28,192 bases of DNA from an uncultured Burkholderiales bacterium (GCA_937927685.1 CALBSC010000100.1:1-28192), one strand, 5' to 3'; counted from the stretch's first letter, positions 14,885 through 22,317 are shown. Numbers and translations are program-made. The notes: generated by a model from the sequence alone, not told the origin.

Positions 14885-14915
14885 CCCCAACTGAACAAGT
14901 TTCCAGCCGTTGGGG
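14885..14915 (-). promoter_or_regulatory. Inverted repeat in the rpsU leader
   Basis: CCCCAAC (14885-14891) and GTTGGGG (14909-14915) are perfect 7-base arms with a 17-base spacer, inside the predicted 5' untranslated region of rpsU. It could be a structured leader element, but nothing ties it to a known ribosomal-protein regulator. Confidence 0.35.
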
Positions 14916-14933
14916 TTGGCCGGCAAAACGTCG

Positions 14934-14961
14934 ATTATAGCCTTTTCAGAGAGTCTGCCAG
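14934..14961 (-). promoter_or_regulatory. Predicted sigma-70 promoter of rpsU
   Basis: On the minus strand a consensus -10 TATAAT lies at plus 14934-14939 and a CTGGCA -35 (4 of 6) at 14956-14961, with a 16-base spacer. The -10 overlaps the TAA stop of the flavoprotein gene (14935-14937). The predicted start near 14927 gives a leader of about 115 bases before the rpsU ATG at 14810. Confidence 0.6.
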
Positions 14962-16224
14962 CGCCTGCGCACACGCATGGGCGCTCGACCAGGCCCACTG
15001 GAAGTTGTACCCCCCCAACCAGCCCGTGATGTCCACCACCTCCCCAATGAAATACAGGCCGGGTTGGCGCGACTCCAGGGTCTGCTGGGACAGCATGCGG
15101 GTGGAGACGCCACCGGCCGTCACCTCGGCCTTTTTGTAGCCTTCGGTCCCCCCGGGCTTTACTGACCAGTTGGTCAATTGCTGAGCCAGATCCTCCAGCG
15201 CCCGGTCGGGGATGTCGGGCATGGCGCGTTGCCAGACCGGTTGGCCCTGGGTCCACAAGTCAGCCAATCGGCTGGGAAACCACTGGGTCAGTTCGTTGTC
15301 GAGTCGGCGTTTGGAGCTCATCTTGAGCCGTTGCAGTTCGCTGGCCAGGTCATGGCCTGGTGCCAGGTTGATGCGCAGATCCTGCCCGGCTTGCCAGTAG
15401 CTGGAGATTTGCAGCACGGCTGGACCCGACAGGCCGCGGTGGGTGAAGAGAAGATCCTCGTCGAACTGGGGTGGCGCTTCGCCACGCTTGGGCCCTTTGA
15501 CACGGGGCGCGCCCTCGGGCACAGCCAGCGGGCCGAGACCGATCTCTACGGGCAGTGACAGGCCCGCGAGGGCGGCGAAGGGGGCCCACGCCGTGGCATC
15601 GAAGGTCAGCGGCACCAGGGCCGGACGGGTGGGAACCATCTCGAGCTGAAACTGCCGGGCCAGTCGGTAGCCCAGATCGCTCGCCCCGATTTGCGGGATG
15701 GAGAGCCCTCCGGTGGCCACCACCACCGCCCGTGCACGCACGGTGCCGCGATCGGTGTCGGCTTCGTAATACGCGTCGGCCTGGTCATGAAAGCGCAGGT
15801 CTTTCAAGCCGCAGGGTTGCCAGTGGTGCACGTGCCCGCCGGCCGAACCAGCCTGGCATTCGCGCAGCAACATGTCGATCAGGTCTTGCGACGAGCGGTC
15901 GCAAAACAGCTGGCCCTTGTGCTTCTCGTGAAAGGGCACGCGGTGCTGCTGCATCAGCGCGATGAAATCGGCCGGGGTGTAGCGTGACAGGGCACTGCGG
16001 CTGAACGACGGGTTGTCGCCCAGGAAATGCCGGTGCGGCTGGCGCACGTCCAGGTCGCGGTTGGTGAAGTTGCTGCGACCGCCGCCGGAGATGCGGATTT
16101 TTTCCGCCACCTTGTCGGCATGGTCGAGCAGCACCACCTGTAGGCCGCGCTGCGCGGCCACGCCGGCACAAAAGAGGCCGGCGGCACCGGCGCCGACGAT
16201 GAGCACGTCTGCGGTGGTGGTCAT
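14935..16224 (-). CDS. BaiN/HI0933-family NAD(P)/FAD-dependent oxidoreductase
   Basis: Soluble flavoprotein of the HI0933/YhiN/BaiN family. Members are widespread, and most have no assigned substrate; the gut enzyme BaiN acts on bile acids, but that should not be transferred here. The 429-residue protein opens with a Rossmann dinucleotide motif G11-x-G13-x-x-G16 in [13 protein letters not shown], followed by the family signature [11 protein letters not shown] at 45-55. Other conserved stretches are [13 protein letters not shown] near the middle, [20 protein letters not shown] and a C-terminal [27 protein letters not shown] segment in pieces. The ATG at 16224 overlaps the upstream hydrolase stop (ATGA), indicating coupled translation. 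The same frame stays open for 2.5 kb upstream without being coding there. Confidence 0.92.
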
Positions 16225-17135
16225 GCGATGAAGTGCTCGATGAGTTTGGCCACTTGTTCGGGTTGGTCGTGGTGCAGCATGTGGCCGGCCTCGGTGACCT
16301 GGCCCATCTGCAGTTGCGCCACCGACGTCAGCCGCGCGTGGAATTCGTCCAGGGTGTAGGCCCCTTTCCACCACTCGTTGATGCTGTTGTCGCTGGCTTC
16401 CACCACCAGGGTGGGGGCAGTGATGCGCTTGAAGAGGGCATCGACTTCTTCCACGCGGTAGAGCGTGGCGTTGATGATCTTGTGGGCCGCGTGGCCCAGG
16501 ATGCGCCATTGCCCCTGCGCGTCCTGATCGGCCCACTCGCCGGCCAGCCACTCGGCTTTGTCGGGTGACAGCCGCGGGTTGGTCTTGCGCAGGCGTTGCG
16601 CCACACCGTCGAGGTCGGGGTAGGCGCGCAGATCCATCTCGTCGCGGTGGAACTGTTTGAGCTGGCCGATCCATTTGGCGTAGCGCCCCGGCGCTTGCGC
16701 CGGCTGGGTGCGCGCCATGCCAAAGCCCTCGAGGTTGATCAGTCGTCGCACGCGTTCGGGAAAGATGCCGGCGTATTGCATGACCACATTGCCGCCCATG
16801 CTGTGGCCCAGGAGATCGACCGGGGCGTTGGGGGAATAGTGGTCCAGCAGGAAGTCCAGGTCGGCCAGGTAGTCGGGGAACCAGAAATGGTCGGTGTCTG
16901 GCGTCTGGGTGCGGCCATAGCCACGCCAGTCCGGGGCGATGACCCAGCGTTCCTGGCGCAGGGCGTCCACCACAAACTGGAACGAGGCCGACACGTCCAT
17001 CCAGCCGTGCATGAGGAACAGCGGTGCCTGCCCCGGCTGGGGATGGCCCCACAAGCGCACGTGGTAGTTCAGCTGTCGGATGGGGACAAACTCGCAGCGC
17101 GAGGGCTTCTTCACTTGGTACATTTCCAGCATCAT
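16221..17135 (-). CDS. Alpha/beta hydrolase
   Basis: Predicted serine hydrolase of the alpha/beta fold; substrate unknown. In the 304-residue protein the oxyanion-hole motif is MHGWMD at 42-47, the nucleophile elbow is GHSMGG with S112, a candidate acid lies in VVEASDNSINEW near 245, and the catalytic histidine is in TEAGHMLHHDQPEQV near 283. The WRGYGRTQTPDTDHFWFPDYLADLD region and the insert between strands form the cap. The start could be ATG 17135, the adjacent ATG 17132 or ATG 17123; none has a Shine-Dalgarno. It is divergent from the acyl-CoA synthetase and overlaps the flavoprotein start by 4 bases. Confidence 0.92.
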   Translation of the reverse strand: MMLEMYQVKKPSRCEFVPIRQLNYHVRLWGHPQPGQAPLFLMHGWMDVSASFQFVVDALRQERWVIAPDWRGYGRTQTPDTDHFWFPDYLADLDFLLDHYSPNAPVDLLGHSMGGNVVMQYAGIFPERVRRLINLEGFGMARTQPAQAPGRYAKWIGQLKQFHRDEMDLRAYPDLDGVAQRLRKTNPRLSPDKAEWLAGEWADQDAQGQWRILGHAAHKIINATLYRVEEVDALFKRITAPTLVVEASDNSINEWWKGAYTLDEFHARLTSVAQLQMGQVTEAGHMLHHDQPEQVAKLIEHFIA

Positions 17136-17141
17136 AAGGAG
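17136..17141 (+). promoter_or_regulatory. Ribosome binding site for a GTG start of the acyl-CoA synthetase
   Basis: AAGGAG lies 7 bases before GTG 17149, in the 13-base gap between divergent start codons. It fixes the start of the acyl-CoA synthetase at this GTG rather than at upstream codons inside the hydrolase gene or at the ATG at 17185. Confidence 0.7.
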
Positions 17142-17148
17142 ATTGACC

Positions 17149-18960
17149 GTGGCCCAGCGACCCCAGCGTGATGACTACCCCGCCATGCACCGCCAGTTCC
17201 GTTGGCAGGTGCCGCGCGAGTTCAACATGGCTGAGGTCTGCATGCGGCGTTGGGCGGCATCGGCCGCCACCGCGCGTCGTACCGCCATCATCGAGCATCG
17301 CGCCGAGGGCGCGGCCCGACGGTTCTCCTACGCACAGTTGCAACAGGCGGCCGATGCCTTGAGTCACGCCTTGCTGTCGCTGGGTGTGCAGCGTGGTGAC
17401 CGGGTGGCCATCGTGCTGCCGCAACGCTTCGAGACAGCGGTGTCCTATATGGCTGTGTTGCAGATCGGGGCGGTGGCGATGCCGCTGTCGCAGCTGTTCG
17501 GGCCCGACGCGCTGGCTTATCGGCTGCAGGACAGCGGCACGGTGCTGGCCCTGGTGGACGCCTCCACGGTGGACGCCCTGTTGAGCGCACGACAGAGCGC
17601 ACCGACCGTGCGGCATCTGGTGGGGGTGGGGGAGGTGGCGTCGCGATGCGATCACGGCTTCGAAGCCTTGCTGGAACGCGGACGCGCCCTGATGGCACCC
17701 GCCGCGCGCGCCCGCTCCACCCGAGCGCAGCCGCGCAGTGAGAGCCCCGTGGGCCCGCAACGGGGGGCTCGCTGGACAGTCCCTGTCCGCACGCTGGCGG
17801 ACGACCCGGCGGTGCTGATTTACACCAGCGGCACCACCGGACCGCCCAAAGGGGCGCTCATTCCGCACCGCGCGTTGATCGGCAACCTGACCGGCTTTGT
17901 GTGCAGCCAGAACTGGTTTGGCTTTGACCCCTCGGGCCGACAGCCGGGCAAGAGCCAGGCCGTGTTCTGGTCGCCTGCCGATTGGGCCTGGACCGGGGGG
18001 CTGATGGACGCCTTGCTGCCCACGTTGTACTTTGGTCGCCCCATCGTGGCCTGGTCGGGCCGCTTCAGCCCCGAGCTGGCGTTCATGCTTTTGCAGCAGC
18101 ACCGTGTGACCCACACCTTTTTGTTCCCCACCGCGCTCAAGGCCATGATGAAGGCCTATCCCGAACCCCGCAGGCAATTTCGTCTGCAGCTCCAGGCCCT
18201 CATGAGTGCCGGGGAGGCGGTGGGTGACGCGGTGTTTGGGTATTGCCAGGACCAGCTGGGTGTGACGGTGAACGAGATGTTCGGCCAGACCGAGATCAAC
18301 TACATCGTGGGCAATTGCGCCATGAATGGCCGCAGCCGCCACGGTGTGGGCTGGCCCGCGCGGGCGGGCAGCATGGGACGACCCTACCCGGGGCACCGGG
18401 TGGCGGTGATTGACGACGAAGGCCAGGAGTGTCCCGTCGGGGTGCCGGGCGATGTGGCACTGCACCGGCTGGATGTGCACGGCCAACCTGATCCGATATT
18501 TTTTCTGGGCTACTGGAACAACCCGCGCTCCACCGCCGCTAAGTTCACCGGCGACTGGTGCCGCACCGGCGACCTGGCCACGCGCGATGCCGAGGGCTAC
18601 CTCTGGTACCAGGGCCGGGCGGACGACGTGTTCAAGGCAGCGGGCTACCGCATTGGCCCCAGCGAGGTGGAGAACTGCCTGGTCAAGCACCCGGCGGTGG
18701 CGAACGCGGCGGTGGTGCCCAAGCCCGATCCGGAACGCGGAGCGCTGGTCAAGGCCTACGTGGTGCTGGCACCTGGCCACCAGGCGTCAGCGCAACTGAT
18801 CGACGACTTGCAACAGCATGTGCGTGGCAAGCTCGCGCCCTACGAGTACCCCAAGGAGATCGAGTTCATCGCCGAATTGCCCATGACCACCACCGGCAAG
18901 GTGCAACGCCGGGTGCTGCGCTTGCAGGAGGAAGCGCGGGCGCGACAGCCCAAGGCGTGA
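17149..18960 (+). CDS. AMP-dependent acyl-CoA synthetase (ANL superfamily)
   Basis: Activates a carboxylic acid with ATP to an acyl-adenylate and transfers it to CoA. The 603-residue protein has the phosphate-binding loop YTSGTTGPPKG at 225-235, an ADWAWTGGLMDALLPTLYFGRP segment (in pieces) and an EMFGQTEINYIVGN A5-like motif as in acetyl- and medium-chain acyl-CoA synthetases, a TGDLATRDAEGYLWYQGRADD A7/A8 region, and the catalytic lysine K584 in PMTTTGKVQRR. The chain length of the substrate cannot be read from sequence. Residues about 184-212 are an Arg/Ser/Pro-rich insert just before the P-loop that makes the protein longer than many relatives. The GTG start follows AAGGAG at good spacing. 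It is divergent from the alpha/beta hydrolase. Confidence 0.93.
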   Translation: MAQRPQRDDYPAMHRQFRWQVPREFNMAEVCMRRWAASAATARRTAIIEHRAEGAARRFSYAQLQQAADALSHALLSLGVQRGDRVAIVLPQRFETAVSYMAVLQIGAVAMPLSQLFGPDALAYRLQDSGTVLALVDASTVDALLSARQSAPTVRHLVGVGEVASRCDHGFEALLERGRALMAPAARARSTRAQPRSESPVGPQRGARWTVPVRTLADDPAVLIYTSGTTGPPKGALIPHRALIGNLTGFVCSQNWFGFDPSGRQPGKSQAVFWSPADWAWTGGLMDALLPTLYFGRPIVAWSGRFSPELAFMLLQQHRVTHTFLFPTALKAMMKAYPEPRRQFRLQLQALMSAGEAVGDAVFGYCQDQLGVTVNEMFGQTEINYIVGNCAMNGRSRHGVGWPARAGSMGRPYPGHRVAVIDDEGQECPVGVPGDVALHRLDVHGQPDPIFFLGYWNNPRSTAAKFTGDWCRTGDLATRDAEGYLWYQGRADDVFKAAGYRIGPSEVENCLVKHPAVANAAVVPKPDPERGALVKAYVVLAPGHQASAQLIDDLQQHVRGKLAPYEYPKEIEFIAELPMTTTGKVQRRVLRLQEEARARQPKA

Positions 18961-18975
18961 GTGGCCTCGGGTTGC

Positions 18976-19018
18976 GGGGTGACAACCAGCTGACCGTTGT
19001 CCCAGCTGCTGTCACCTC
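18976..19018 (+). repeat. Long imperfect inverted repeat after the acyl-CoA synthetase gene
   Basis: Arms 18978-18984 (GGTGACA) and 19010-19016 (TGTCACC) pair perfectly and extend by a G.T and a G-C pair. Inside them CAGCTG at 18987-18992 pairs with CAGCTG at 19003-19008 across a 10-base loop, with a 2x1 internal loop between the stems. No T-run follows. It lies in the 158-base gap before plsY. Confidence 0.55.
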
Positions 19019-19065
19019 TGACTGGGTTCATCCAGCCAGACCGGCCAGGGTCTTACACTACGTTC

Positions 19066-19101
19066 TCGCCACGCCCGGGTGACCCGGGCCGTGGTGGTTT
19101 T
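19066..19101 (+). terminator. Terminator-like hairpin directly before the plsY ribosome binding site
   Basis: CCCGGG (19074-19079), loop TGA, CCCGGG (19083-19088) continue, past a single bulged C, into CCACG/CGTGG (19069-19073 with 19090-19094) and three further pairs including wobbles. TGG and then TTTT (19098-19101) follow. The AGGA of plsY begins at 19107 and its ATG at 19119. The structure can be the terminator of the upstream gene or an attenuator in the plsY leader. Confidence 0.55.
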
Positions 19102-19118
19102 GATTCAGGAAAGCGTTC

Positions 19119-19745
19119 ATGCTCTCTCTCGTGCTGGCCACGCTGGTGGCTTACCTCATCGGGTCTTTGTCGTTTGCCGTCATCATCAGCCGCGTGATGG
19201 GGCTGGACGATCCCCGCTCCTATGGCAGCCAGAACCCAGGGGCGACCAATGTGCTGCGCTCGGGCAATCGCAAGGCTGCCGTGCTGACCCTGCTCTTTGA
19301 TGCGCTCAAGGGCTGGTTCCCAGTGTTTCTGGTGCAGGTGTACGGCGAGCGCTGGGAACTGCCGGACGGGACGCTGGCCCTGGTGGCCTTCGGGGCTTTC
19401 GTGGGCCATCTGTGGCCGGTGTTCTTTCGCTTTGTGGGCGGCAAGGGGGTGGCGACGGCGGCGGGCGTGTTGTTTGGCCTGAACGTGTGGCTCGGGTTGG
19501 CCACCATGGCCACCTGGCTGATCGTCGCCTTCTTCAGTCGTTACTCCTCGTTGGCAGCACTGGCCGCCTCCCTCTTTGCGCCGGCCTACTACTGGTTAGG
19601 CGGGGGCGTGGTCTGGCCGATGGACCGTGGCGTGCTGATCGCCGCGGCCATGATGAGTGGCTTGCTGTTGTGGCGACACCGGCTCAATATCACCCGCTTG
19701 CTGGCGGGCCAGGAGTCGCGCATCGGGCAGAAATCCAGCCCCTGA
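19119..19745 (+). CDS. plsY: Glycerol-3-phosphate acyltransferase PlsY
   Basis: Inner-membrane enzyme that transfers an acyl group from acyl-phosphate to glycerol 3-phosphate, the first step of phospholipid synthesis in most bacteria. The 208-residue protein has the expected hydrophobic helices and the three family motifs: a helix start GSLSFAVIISRVMG, the substrate loop SYGSQNPGATNVLRSGN at residues about 34-50, and the GHLWPVFFRFVGGKGVATAAG segment near 95-115. The ATG at 19119 follows AGGA with normal spacing. Terminator-like and inverted-repeat structures fill the gap upstream. It is convergent with yajQ. Confidence 0.96.
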   Translation: MLSLVLATLVAYLIGSLSFAVIISRVMGLDDPRSYGSQNPGATNVLRSGNRKAAVLTLLFDALKGWFPVFLVQVYGERWELPDGTLALVAFGAFVGHLWPVFFRFVGGKGVATAAGVLFGLNVWLGLATMATWLIVAFFSRYSSLAALAASLFAPAYYWLGGGVVWPMDRGVLIAAAMMSGLLLWRHRLNITRLLAGQESRIGQKSSP

Positions 19746-19782
19746 CCAGCGACGTCAGTGGCCCCTCGTCCGGGTGCGCGGG

Positions 19783-20268
19783 TCAATCACGGAAGTTGTT
19801 GAAGCTCAGCGGCAGCTGCGTCAATTCCTTGCGGATGAGGGCCATTGCCGCTTGCAGGTCGTCGCGTTTGGCGCCCGTCACCCGCACGGCATCGCCCTGG
19901 ATGGCGGCCTGCACCTTGAGCTTGCTGTCCTTGATGAGGCGCTGGATTTTTTTCGAGGTCTCGGTGTCGATGCCGTTGCGCACTTCCATCGCCTGCTTGA
20001 CCCGGTCGCCGCCGATCTTCTGCACATCACCCGGGTCGAGGTAGCGCACATCCACATTGCGCTTGGTGAGCTTGCTGCGCAGGATGTCTTCCACCTGAAC
20101 CAGTTGGAACTCGGCGTCGCCAAAGAGGGTGATGGTCTTGTCCTTCAGCTCGAGGGCGGCCGAGGTGCCCTTGAAGTCAAAGCGGGTGGCAATTTCCTTG
20201 GCGGCGTTTTCGACCGCGTTCTTGACTTCGACCAGATTGGCTTCGCAGACGGTGTCAAAGGAGGGCAT
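19783..20268 (-). CDS. yajQ: YajQ family nucleotide-binding protein
   Basis: Small cytoplasmic protein of the YajQ family (UPF0234); members bind cyclic-di-GMP in Xanthomonas and Pseudomonas and nucleic acid or nucleotides elsewhere, but the role here is unproven. The 161-residue protein begins MPSFDTVCEANLVEVKNAV and contains ATRFDFKGTSAALELK, a central KIGGDRVKQAMEVRNGID stretch in the family position, and ends with LTQLPLSFNNFRD. An upstream ATG at 20283 would add five residues; MPSFD is the standard start. It is divergent from murB, with 43 bases between start codons, and convergent with plsY. Confidence 0.95.
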   Translation of the reverse strand: MPSFDTVCEANLVEVKNAVENAAKEIATRFDFKGTSAALELKDKTITLFGDAEFQLVQVEDILRSKLTKRNVDVRYLDPGDVQKIGGDRVKQAMEVRNGIDTETSKKIQRLIKDSKLKVQAAIQGDAVRVTGAKRDDLQAAMALIRKELTQLPLSFNNFRD

Positions 20269-20299
20269 GGCAGTGGCACTCATGTAGTGGGTGGAATGC

Positions 20300-20305
20300 G
20301 ACAAT
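20300..20305 (+). promoter_or_regulatory. -10-like hexamer before murB (possible leaderless start)
   Basis: GACAAT (4 of 6) ends 6 bases before the murB ATG, inside the 10-base palindrome GACAATTGTC (20300-20309). There is no Shine-Dalgarno. The -35 region is poor, so this is weak support. Confidence 0.25.
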
Positions 20306-20311
20306 TGTCCC

Positions 20312-21376
20312 ATGAAGGTCGAGCACAACCTCTCCCTGCAACCCTACAACACGTTCGGGATTCTGGCCCGCGCGCAGCGTCTGGTGCGCATCCGCGACGA
20401 GGCCGACGTGCGGGCCGTCCTGGCCGACCCGGAACTGGCGGGGCTGGAGCGCCTGGTCTTGGGAGGGGGCAGCAACATCGTGCTGACCGGGGACTTGCGC
20501 GGGCTGGTACTCAAGGTGGAGGTGCCCGGACTGCGGCTGGTGGACGAGGACGACCGCTCGTGGGTGGTCGAGGCCGGTGCCGGCGAATCCTGGCACCAGC
20601 TGGTGGCCTGGACGCTGGCGCGGGGCTATCCCGGACTGGAGAACATGGCCCTGATTCCTGGCACCGTGGGGGCCTCGCCGGTGCAAAACATCGGGGCCTA
20701 CGGGGTGGAGTTGCAGGACCGCTTCGAATCGCTGGATGCGGTCGATTTGCGCGATGGCCGCCTGTTGCGGCTGGACTCGGCGGCCTGCGCCTTTGGCTAC
20801 CGTGATTCCATCTTCAAACACGGGCCGCACCAGGCGCAGGGCGGCTCTCGCGACATGGGGCTGGCCGGTCGCGTGCTGATCACCCGGGTGCGTCTGCGCC
20901 TGCCCAAACGCTGGCGGGCGGATCTGGGCTACCTGGACCTGGAGCGGCGCAGTGTCGAGACCGGCATCGCCGACCCCACGCCGCAACAGGTGTTTGATTG
21001 GGTGTGTGACATCCGCCGCCACAAGCTGCCCGACCCGGCACTCATTGGCAATGCGGGCAGTTTTTTCAAGAACCCCACGGTCACGCCCGAGCAGTGCGCC
21101 GACATCATTGGCCGCGAACCCAAGGTGGTGCACTACCCGATGCCGGACGGCAGTGTCAAACTGGCCGCCGGCTGGCTGATCGATGCCTGCGGCTGGAAGG
21201 GCAAGTCGGTGGGACGTGCCGGTGTGTACGAGAAACAGGCGCTGGTGCTGGTCAACCGGGGCGGTGCAGTCGACCCGTGTACAGGGGGCGAGGTGGTGAC
21301 GCTGGCCAAGGCGATTCAGACCAGTGTGTATGAGCGCTTTGGCATTCTGCTGGAGCCAGAGCCGGTGGTGATCTGA
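20312..21376 (+). CDS. murB: UDP-N-acetylenolpyruvoylglucosamine reductase (MurB)
   Basis: FAD enzyme that reduces UDP-GlcNAc-enolpyruvate to UDP-MurNAc with NADPH in the second step of peptidoglycan precursor synthesis. The 354-residue protein has the FAD-binding YNTFG at 12-16, GGGSN at 51-55 and the PGTVGASPVQNIGAYG loop near 118-133, and a C-terminal domain with GNAGSFFKNP near 246-255 carrying the proton-donor serine. A YRDSIFK motif and the length mark it as the type I (E. coli-like) form. The ATG at 20312 is chosen over an upstream in-frame ATG at 20291, which would only add a non-family segment. Its stop lies in a perfect hairpin shared with the convergent permease gene. Confidence 0.97.
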   Translation: MKVEHNLSLQPYNTFGILARAQRLVRIRDEADVRAVLADPELAGLERLVLGGGSNIVLTGDLRGLVLKVEVPGLRLVDEDDRSWVVEAGAGESWHQLVAWTLARGYPGLENMALIPGTVGASPVQNIGAYGVELQDRFESLDAVDLRDGRLLRLDSAACAFGYRDSIFKHGPHQAQGGSRDMGLAGRVLITRVRLRLPKRWRADLGYLDLERRSVETGIADPTPQQVFDWVCDIRRHKLPDPALIGNAGSFFKNPTVTPEQCADIIGREPKVVHYPMPDGSVKLAAGWLIDACGWKGKSVGRAGVYEKQALVLVNRGGAVDPCTGGEVVTLAKAIQTSVYERFGILLEPEPVVI

Positions 21377-21388
21377 CCCCTCAGATCA
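21369..21388. terminator. Perfect hairpin containing both convergent stop codons of murB and the AEC gene
   Basis: TGATCTGA at 21369-21376 and TCAGATCA at 21381-21388 form an 8-base-pair perfect stem with a CCCC loop. The last three bases of the left arm are the murB TGA, and the first three of the right arm are the reverse complement of the permease TGA. No T-run follows on either strand. Confidence 0.55.
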
Positions 21389-22295
21389 GGCTCAAGGCAT
21401 ACGGCAGGCTGAACATGCCCAACACCGTGGACAGGGTGACCAGTCCCGCCACATACCCGCCGTCATAGCCCATGCGGGACGCGAGCACATAGCAACTGGC
21501 TGCAGTGGGCATGGCCGAAAAAATCAGCAGCACCTGGGTTTGCACCGGATCGAGTCCGAACACACGCGCCATCACCCAGGCCACCAGCGGACTCACCAGG
21601 TGGCGAATGGACAACAGCCCCACGCTCAGCACCCGGTCCTGCCCGAGCTGGTTCAGCTGCAAGCCCGCACCCGCGGCCATCAGACCCAATGCAATGGACG
21701 AGCCCCCGATGCGCGCCACGGTGGGTTCCAGCCAGCCGGGGATCTGCACGCCACAGAGATTGGCCGCCAGTCCCGTCATCGTGCCCACGACCAGCGGGTT
21801 GCGCACCAACTCTCGGAAAAAGTTGAGCTGGCTGTGGCGGGCCATGGGCCACACGGCGGCAAAGTTGAACATGGGCACGCACACGCCGATCAGCACCGCC
21901 ATCTGCAACAGGCCGGCCGGCCCACTCAGCCGCTCCACCATGGCCAGGGCGATGAAGGAGTTGAAGCGAAAGCCCACCTGCGCGGCCCCCGCGTGCTGAC
22001 GGGCGTCGATGTGCTGGCGCAGGGCGGGCAGGTAGGGCAGGGCGTACGACAACGCGATGCCACTCAGCCCCAGGCTCAGACCCGCCCCCATCATGATCGA
22101 GGCGCTGCCCATGGACAGCGGAGCCCGCACCAGGGAATGGAACAGCAGCGTGGGGAAAAGAAAGTAATACACCAGCGCATCGACCTGTTGCCACACCGGA
22201 CGGTTCAAGCCGGTGAAGCGGCACACCAGATACCCGCACAGAATGAGGGAGAAATCGGGGAACAGAAGCTGGGCGTAATTCACGGGGTGAAGCAT
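21381..22295 (-). CDS. AEC-family transporter (auxin efflux carrier-like permease)
   Basis: Inner-membrane secondary transporter of the AEC family; bacterial members move malate, malonate or other small organic acids, and the substrate here is unknown. The 304-residue protein consists of about ten hydrophobic helices in two similar halves. Family-type features are the N-terminal FSLILCGYLVCRFTGL helix, an FRFNSFIALAMVERLSGPAGL region, NPLVVGTMTGLAANLCG in the middle, and MPTAASCYVLASRMGYDGGYVAG near the C-terminus, where AEC proteins have a conserved small-residue motif. The ATG at 22295 (MLHPVNYAQLL) is preferred; the frame is open further upstream, but the sequence there (HRSSHPVAHSTQ) is not family-like. 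It is divergent from a Bug-type binding protein. Confidence 0.92.
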   Translation of the reverse strand: MLHPVNYAQLLFPDFSLILCGYLVCRFTGLNRPVWQQVDALVYYFLFPTLLFHSLVRAPLSMGSASIMMGAGLSLGLSGIALSYALPYLPALRQHIDARQHAGAAQVGFRFNSFIALAMVERLSGPAGLLQMAVLIGVCVPMFNFAAVWPMARHSQLNFFRELVRNPLVVGTMTGLAANLCGVQIPGWLEPTVARIGGSSIALGLMAAGAGLQLNQLGQDRVLSVGLLSIRHLVSPLVAWVMARVFGLDPVQTQVLLIFSAMPTAASCYVLASRMGYDGGYVAGLVTLSTVLGMFSLPYALSLI

Positions 22296-22317
22296 ACTGC
22301 GAGTTGTGAGGCGCGAT

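Noticed and set aside
14935..18780. A minus-strand frame open for 1281 codons across the flavoprotein, hydrolase and synthetase genes
   Set aside because: Only the part from 16224 down matches a protein family. The rest lies out of frame over the hydrolase and antisense to the synthetase, with Ala/Gly/Arg/His-rich sequence typical of stop-poor frames in GC-rich DNA.
19742..19758. CTGAC/GTCAG inverted repeat after plsY
   Set aside because: A five-base stem with a seven-base loop and no T-run is not distinguishable from chance.
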